From Falsiroseomonas sp050563525 (lineage in GTDB: Bacteria; Pseudomonadota; Alphaproteobacteria; Acetobacterales; Acetobacteraceae), in NCBI RefSeq assembly GCF_050563525.1, contig NZ_JBNXUN010000011.1:1-64000 (forward strand): a stretch of DNA of 64,000 nucleotides. Reading direction: 5' to 3'. Under the pieces are notes generated by a model. That model saw only the letters and a list, made by a program, of their open reading frames with translations, ran no database searches and was not told the origin of the DNA. Both the position numbers and the translations under genes were made by a program. The stretch's first letter is position 1. Each line of letters begins with the position of its first letter. Positions 59,895 to 64,000 of this stretch are shown here, in pieces.

Positions 59895-59971
59895 GCACCC
59901 GTAGCTCAGCTGGATAGAGCATCGGATTTCTACTCCGTTGGTCGGGGGTTCGAATCCCTCCGGGTGCGCCA
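59895..59971 (+). tRNA. tRNA-Arg (anticodon UCU)
   Basis: Acceptor strands GCACCCG and CGGGTGC pair fully, followed by G and an encoded CCA. The D arm is GCTCAGCTGGATAGAGC. The anticodon loop is TTTCTAC with anticodon TCT, and the T arm is GGGGGTTCGAATCCCTC. The first pair of the anticodon stem is a T-T mismatch. Confidence 0.93.
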
Positions 59972-60149
59972 ATTCTTTCCGTCCGCTGGCCGATATGGTC
60001 TTGCACCATTGCCGTTAAGGCGAGTCTCCGGTAGGTTTTTCTACCAAGAATAGTTTCGCGCACCAAGGAATCGCGCGACTTCCGGAGGCGTCCTCCTTGT
60101 TGCCCCTGCCGAGAACCCCAGCGCTGCCACACGGCCGCGCGCCCGTCGC

Positions 60150-60635
60150 TTGACCCTGTCATGGCCCCTGGCCGCCGCGCTGCGCTGGCATGGCGCGGAA
60201 CGCAAGCGACCGTTGCTCGTGCGCATCGCGCTGGCCGCCTTGATCGTAATTGTCGCCTTCGTGGTGCGGGTGGTGGCGACGTCCGATCCACTTGGCGCGG
60301 GTCGCGACCTGCTGTTGCTGGGCGTGCTGGTGGCGGCGCTGCTGTTCGGCCTCGTGCCCGGCCTGTGCGCGGCCCTTCTGGCGCGCGCCCTTTCCATCTG
60401 GTGGTACGTCGGGCCGAATGGCGAGGCGCTGGTGCCGCCCTGGCATGTACCCGGCATTGCCTTGTTCTTGGCCGCCGCCGTTCTTGCCGCAGCGCTGGCT
60501 GGCCAGACGCTGCAGCTTCTGGTCAGCCCGGAGGAAGAGGACGCGCCGGCGCTAGCAGTCGTTGGCGCGTCGCCCGAGGGCGAGACCGCGCTGTTGCGAT
60601 CGTCTCAGCCTGCCGCGGACGCCACTTCGCGATAA
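60150..60635 (+). CDS. Small membrane protein, DUF4118-like
   Basis: A 161-residue protein with about four hydrophobic segments (RIALAALIVIVAFVVRVVAT; LLLLGVLVAALLFGLVPGL; IALFLAAAVLAAALAGQTL). The order resembles the KdpD-type four-helix sensor membrane domain (DUF4118), but no kinase follows. The start is a TTG; an ATG further in would remove part of the first helix. The last 30 residues are acidic and unstructured, and the gene overlaps the convergent cupin gene by 31 bases. Function unknown. Confidence 0.6.
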   Translation: MTLSWPLAAALRWHGAERKRPLLVRIALAALIVIVAFVVRVVATSDPLGAGRDLLLLGVLVAALLFGLVPGLCAALLARALSIWWYVGPNGEALVPPWHVPGIALFLAAAVLAAALAGQTLQLLVSPEEEDAPALAVVGASPEGETALLRSSQPAADATSR

Positions 60636-61120
60636 GGCAGGCGCTTCACGCGGTCCATGTTCATCCCCTCGATCCGCAGCAGCCGGGTCGGGCCGTCGCG
60701 GCGGGGGGCATGCACGTCGCCCGGTTCGTACAGATAGGCATCACCGGGCCTCAGCGTGTAGTCGCGCAGGCGGCGTGCCTCGCCGGGCTTGCTCGCATCC
60801 GGGCGGGACAGGCATTCGAAATCGCTCATCACCGTCTCGCCGGCTGCCTGGCCGTAGATCGCCCAGGACGGGCCATGGTCGTGCGGGCCGCTGGTCTTTG
60901 CGTCGCTGTAGGCATGCGCCAGCACGGTGAAGCCGAGCGTCGGGTCCTCGAACAGCACATGCCTCTCCGGCGTGCCCTCGGGGATGGTGGCGGCGACGAA
61001 GTCGGGGTCGTGCAGCGCTTCCCGCACCAGTTCGCAGACCTTCTGCCGCCCGGCCGGGCCATCATCGGCGGCCAGGGCGGCGCGGCATTTGGCGGTGAAA
61101 CCCTCAAGCGTCAGAGCCAT
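60605..61120 (-). CDS. Cysteine-dioxygenase-like cupin protein
   Basis: A 171-residue single-domain cupin. The start MALTLEGFTAKCRAALAADD has GGAGG 8 bases upstream; a frame 14 codons longer lacks this. The first metal motif is GPHDHGPSWAIYGQAAGET, giving the HxH pair. The third ligand is in YLYEPGDVHAPRRDGPTRLL. The pattern is that of the CDO_I/mercaptopropionate dioxygenase group, which oxidise thiols with iron. The exact substrate is not known. Confidence 0.82.
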   Translation of the reverse strand: MALTLEGFTAKCRAALAADDGPAGRQKVCELVREALHDPDFVAATIPEGTPERHVLFEDPTLGFTVLAHAYSDAKTSGPHDHGPSWAIYGQAAGETVMSDFECLSRPDASKPGEARRLRDYTLRPGDAYLYEPGDVHAPRRDGPTRLLRIEGMNMDRVKRLPYREVASAAG

Positions 61121-61200
61121 CGTTGCGACCTCCTCCTGGATGGGCGGCGACGGCCGCCTCACGGCGTCATCTTCGTCCGCACGCCTCGGGTGTCAACGCA

Positions 61201-62718
61201 TCAGGCCGCGACGGCCTGCGCCCGCAGCGCCCGCCGCCGCCGCATGTCGCGACGCACCGAAAGCCCGAGCGAGACCAGCATGAGCACGATGATGCCGACC
61301 GCGACCGGGTGTTCGAAGACATACATCAGGTCGCCGCCGGCCAACTGCCAGGCGCGGAGCATTTCCGTCTCGATCAGCTTTCCGAGCAGCAGGCCGACGA
61401 CGATGGCGGCCACGGGAAAGCCGTAGCGCGACATCAGCCAGCCGAGGACGGCGAAGGCGAACAACGTCAGCGGCCCGGCGATCGAGCCCTCGATGGCGAA
61501 GGCGCCCATGGTGGACATGACCAGCACGGACGGGATCAGGTAACGCAGCGGCAGCCGCACCACCGTGCTGGCCACGAACACGAAGGCACCGCCCACCAGC
61601 AGCAGCACGAAGGCCTGGGCGAAGTTGGACAGGATAATCGCGTAGACGATGTCCCGGTTCTGCTCCATGAAGCGCGGGCCGCCGATGACGTTGTGCATCG
61701 CGAAGGCCGCCAGCAGGATCGCCGTGGCGCCGCCACCGGGGATGCCGAGCGCCAGCATGGTCGCCATCGACCCGCCTTCCGAACTGCTGTTGGCGGATTC
61801 CGCGGCGATGACACCCTCCGGATTGCCCTTGCCGAAGCTCGCCGGGTCCTTCGAGGCACGCCGCGCCTCGCCATAGGAGATCAGGTTGGCGATGGAGGAG
61901 CCGATGCCGGGCACCGCGCCGACGAAGATGCCGATGGCGGTGCCGCGCAGCAGCGTCACTGGGTTGCGCATCACCATCACGCCGCCATCCAGGATGCGCC
62001 GCAGGCTGATGGTGCGGTTTTCCTTGGATTCGACGATGAACTTGGCGTTCACCAGCGCGAACAACTGGCTCGCCGCCAGCAGCCCGACCATGGCCGGAAT
62101 CGTCGGCACGCCGTCCAGGAGCCAGGGAATGCCCATGTCGCCGCGCATGTAGCCGGCGGTGTTCATGCCGACGGTGCCGCACAGCACGCCGATCGCCGCG
62201 GCGAACAGGCCCTTGGCGACCGAGGACCCGCCGATCGAGCCCAGCAGCACCAGCCCCCAGATGCCAATCGCCGCCATTTCATACGGCCCGATCCGCAAGA
62301 CGATCTCGGCCAGCGGCTGCACCAGCACGAACAGCACGATGTAGGAGATCAGCACCCCGATGCAGGAGGCAAACAGCGCGGCGCCCAGCGCCTCGTTGTG
62401 CTGGCCCTTCCGCGCCATCGGGTAGCCGTCGAAGGTGGTGGCGACGGCGGAGGAGGTGCCGGGAATGTTGATCAGCACCGCGGGGATCGAGCCGCCGAAC
62501 CCCGCACCGGTATAGACCGAGGTCAGGAAGATGATCGCCGGCAGGAAGTCCATGTAGAGCGAGGCCGGCAGCACCAGCGCCATCGCCATGGAGACGGAGA
62601 TGCCGGGCAGGGCGCCGAACACCAGGCCGATCAGAAGGCCTGGAACAACCCAGACCCAGGCCTCCGGCGAACCGGCCAGCATCGCGACCGCGGAGCCGAA
62701 GGCGGGGAAGTCGATCAT
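61201..62718 (-). CDS. tctA: Tripartite tricarboxylate transporter large membrane subunit TctA
   Basis: A 505-residue membrane protein with about twelve hydrophobic segments. Family hallmarks are GLVFGALPGISVSMAMAL, FGGSIPAVLINIPGTSSAVA, TTFDGYPMARKGQHNEALG and, in the second repeat, VPGIGSSIANLISYGEARR and LALGIPGGGATAILLAAF. It forms the sodium-driven channel of a TctABC uptake system. It is last in the minus-strand order tctC, tctB, tctA, nine bases after tctB. Confidence 0.94.
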   Translation of the reverse strand: MIDFPAFGSAVAMLAGSPEAWVWVVPGLLIGLVFGALPGISVSMAMALVLPASLYMDFLPAIIFLTSVYTGAGFGGSIPAVLINIPGTSSAVATTFDGYPMARKGQHNEALGAALFASCIGVLISYIVLFVLVQPLAEIVLRIGPYEMAAIGIWGLVLLGSIGGSSVAKGLFAAAIGVLCGTVGMNTAGYMRGDMGIPWLLDGVPTIPAMVGLLAASQLFALVNAKFIVESKENRTISLRRILDGGVMVMRNPVTLLRGTAIGIFVGAVPGIGSSIANLISYGEARRASKDPASFGKGNPEGVIAAESANSSSEGGSMATMLALGIPGGGATAILLAAFAMHNVIGGPRFMEQNRDIVYAIILSNFAQAFVLLLVGGAFVFVASTVVRLPLRYLIPSVLVMSTMGAFAIEGSIAGPLTLFAFAVLGWLMSRYGFPVAAIVVGLLLGKLIETEMLRAWQLAGGDLMYVFEHPVAVGIIVLMLVSLGLSVRRDMRRRRALRAQAVAA

Positions 62719-62727
62719 CCGGCGGCC

Positions 62728-63189
62728 CTACAGCAGCGTGGTCGGGAAGGGGTAGGGCACCAGCAGGCGGAAGCCATAGACAACGGCCAGCGCGAAGACC
62801 GGCGGGAACAGGCCCAGGGCGATCCAGTTGCGCTCGCCACCGATCCACAGCGCAACCAGGGCGAAGGCCCAGATGGCGATGTCGTAGCCGGCGGTCTCCA
62901 GGCTCAGGATGAAGATGCCGAAGGCCGCGACCATGGCGACGACCCGGCCGAAATCTGGCCAGCTTTCGCCAGCCGCCTCACCCTCCGCCACGACCGGCTC
63001 GCGCAGAAAACCCCAGGCCATTACCGCCCACAGCACCAGCACCAGCCAGGCGGTCGGTTGCAGCAGCAGCAGGTTCTGCGGGCTGAGCGATACGCCGCGC
63101 GCGTTCAGAAGATAGGCGACCGCAATCCCCGCCAGCGCGGTGACGAGGGTCAGCGGCGCCCAGGCGACGCGGCGCCGGATCTGTGGCAT
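62728..63189 (-). CDS. tctB: Tripartite tricarboxylate transporter small membrane subunit TctB
   Basis: A 153-residue protein with four hydrophobic segments (LTLVTALAGIAVAYLLNARG; LVLVLWAVMAWGFLREPV; VVAMVAAFGIFILSLETAGY; ALGLFPPVFALAVVYGFRLL). It ends in LLVPYPFPTTLL, a typical TctB end. It is the small partner of TctA and sits between tctC and tctA. Sequence identity in this family is low, so the call rests on topology and position. Confidence 0.88.
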   Translation of the reverse strand: MPQIRRRVAWAPLTLVTALAGIAVAYLLNARGVSLSPQNLLLLQPTAWLVLVLWAVMAWGFLREPVVAEGEAAGESWPDFGRVVAMVAAFGIFILSLETAGYDIAIWAFALVALWIGGERNWIALGLFPPVFALAVVYGFRLLVPYPFPTTLL

Positions 63190-63211
63190 GCGCGGCGTCC
63201 CCCTCGTGACG

Positions 63212-64000
63212 TCAGGCCTGCTTCAGCAGGTCGGCATAGCGTTCCATCAGGGCCGCGCTGGTGAGGTAGGCACGGTTCGAGGCTTCCGGGCCGTACCAGG
63301 TGGTCGCCAGCTGCTGGTTGGTCAGCGAGGCGACGCATTCCGGGTCCTTGGTCGCCGCCTCGATGGCGCGCAGCAGGATGCGGTAGCGGTCCGGCTGCGC
63401 TTCCACGAAGCGCTTCAGCACCACGAAGCCGCGCTGCGATCCATCGACGGACTGCGGCTCGAAGCCCGCGGCCCGCGCGTGGTCGGTCAGCAGCGGCGCG
63501 TCCGGGTAGTCCGTCGACTTCTCGTCGCTGAACAGCAGCAGCGGGCGGATGCGGTCCTTGATCGGCAGGAAGCCCTCGCCGCCGACGAAGCCGATGTCGA
63601 CATGGCCGCCGGCCGTCGCCGTGCGGGCCGGGCCGCCGCCATCATAGGTGACGACGCGGACGCGGGACCGGTCGATGCCATGCGCCTGCAGAAACAGCGC
63701 CATGTTGATGAGGTCGGCCGAGGCCGGCTGCACGCCGATGGACAGGCTGCGCGGGTCGCGCTTCAGGCTGGCCACCGCATCGTCGATCGAATTGATGTTC
63801 TTCGAGGTCGCGCAGGCCGCCAGCGTCAGGTCGCGCGAGGGCAGATTGATCATGTGGAAGTCGTCGGCCTTGTAGCGCGCGTTGCGCGTCACGATCGACA
63901 GCGGGATGTAGGGGCCGGCCGAGTGCACCATCACCATGTAGCCGTCATCCGGCTGCTGCATGTAGAAGGTGTTGCCGAGCACCGTGCCGCCGCCCGGGCG
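63212..64000 (-). CDS. tctC: TctC-type receptor of the tctCBA operon, 5' end beyond the window
   Basis: About 262 C-terminal residues are visible; the frame is open to the window edge and starts upstream of it. It begins in PGGGTVLGNTFYMQQPDDGY, matching the PGAGG..G...A..PDGYT region of Bug receptors, so about 60-70 residues including the signal are missing. Later it has VVTYDGGGPARTATAGGHVD, where VPYRGG is usual, and ends in ALMERYADLLKQA. It is the only receptor here with its own TctA and TctB. Confidence 0.88.
   Translation of the reverse strand, partial: RPGGGTVLGNTFYMQQPDDGYMVMVHSAGPYIPLSIVTRNARYKADDFHMINLPSRDLTLAACATSKNINSIDDAVASLKRDPRSLSIGVQPASADLINMALFLQAHGIDRSRVRVVTYDGGGPARTATAGGHVDIGFVGGEGFLPIKDRIRPLLLFSDEKSTDYPDAPLLTDHARAAGFEPQSVDGSQRGFVVLKRFVEAQPDRYRILLRAIEAATKDPECVASLTNQQLATTWYGPEASNRAYLTSAALMERYADLLKQA

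Noticed and set aside
60030..60045. GGTAG-CTACC stem after tRNA-Arg as a terminator
   Set aside because: Only five pairs with the T-run inside the loop; too weak to call.

Overview
The window is high-GC DNA from an alphaproteobacterium, most likely an Acetobacteraceae (Roseomonas-like) member. The basis is very high third-position GC, an NDUFS4-type complex I subunit (typical of alphaproteobacteria), six Bug/TctC-type solute receptors in about 40 kb, and many ABC, peptidase, amidase and phosphonate genes. The placement is an inference from gene content, not from a marker gene.

Layout. 1-2742: edge of a probable inserted element with two unrecognised genes and structured DNA. It abuts the first 38 codons of comM/yifB (2743-2856), so comM is broken here. 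2888-11554: an acetylpolyamine/histone deacetylase-like gene, then a peptide-uptake operon (binding protein, two permeases, one fused double ATPase) continuing into two M20-type hydrolases. 11551-19142: an alpha/beta hydrolase whose nucleophile position is Ala, an M81 peptidase, a GNAT protein, a KDPG module (aldolase, sugar kinase, RpiR regulator, small coiled-coil protein), a DUF3429-type protein and a CorC/CNNM transporter. 19183-25954: xanthine phosphoribosyltransferase with CsaA; an SDR, gamma-glutamyltransferase-like and amidase operon; a small lipoprotein; a Bug receptor; a stand-alone Lrp/AsnC ligand domain. 26211-30503: RND efflux pair. 30560-35914: a TPP enzyme, an RTX-like protein with a double-glycine-type leader, a Bug receptor and a second gamma-glutamyltransferase-like gene.

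36001-44756: a C-P lyase locus. phnGHIJKLM plus a DUF1045 gene lie on the minus strand. phnN is convergent, and phnF with a second phnM-like gene is divergent, across a palindromic operator. No phnCDE transporter is in the window. 44753-48820: a Bug receptor, and a TPP-riboswitch-controlled thiamine-precursor ABC transporter (ATPase, permease, binding protein) whose last coupled gene is a YaiI-family protein. 48997-54052: mntP with an AT-rich palindrome upstream, an AcuC-like deacetylase, a DUF192 protein, a sulfatase/Bug pair and tRNA-Pro(UGG).

54066-64000: a Bug receptor; a fused nitrile hydratase/thiocyanate hydrolase-type protein with a (His-Asp)8 linker and the Co-type claw; an isochorismatase-family hydrolase; a glycosyltransferase; Gdx/SugE; a DUF4239-type protein; the complex I subunit; tRNA-Arg(UCU); a small membrane protein; a cupin; and tctA, tctB and a tctC running off the window end.

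The overall picture is scavenging of peptides, carboxylates, phosphonates, sulfate esters and vitamin precursors. The most unusual item is the fused hydratase at 55179-56198. No stretch longer than about 300 bases is left without a gene; the largest gaps are 168-383, 879-1156 and 2519-2742.
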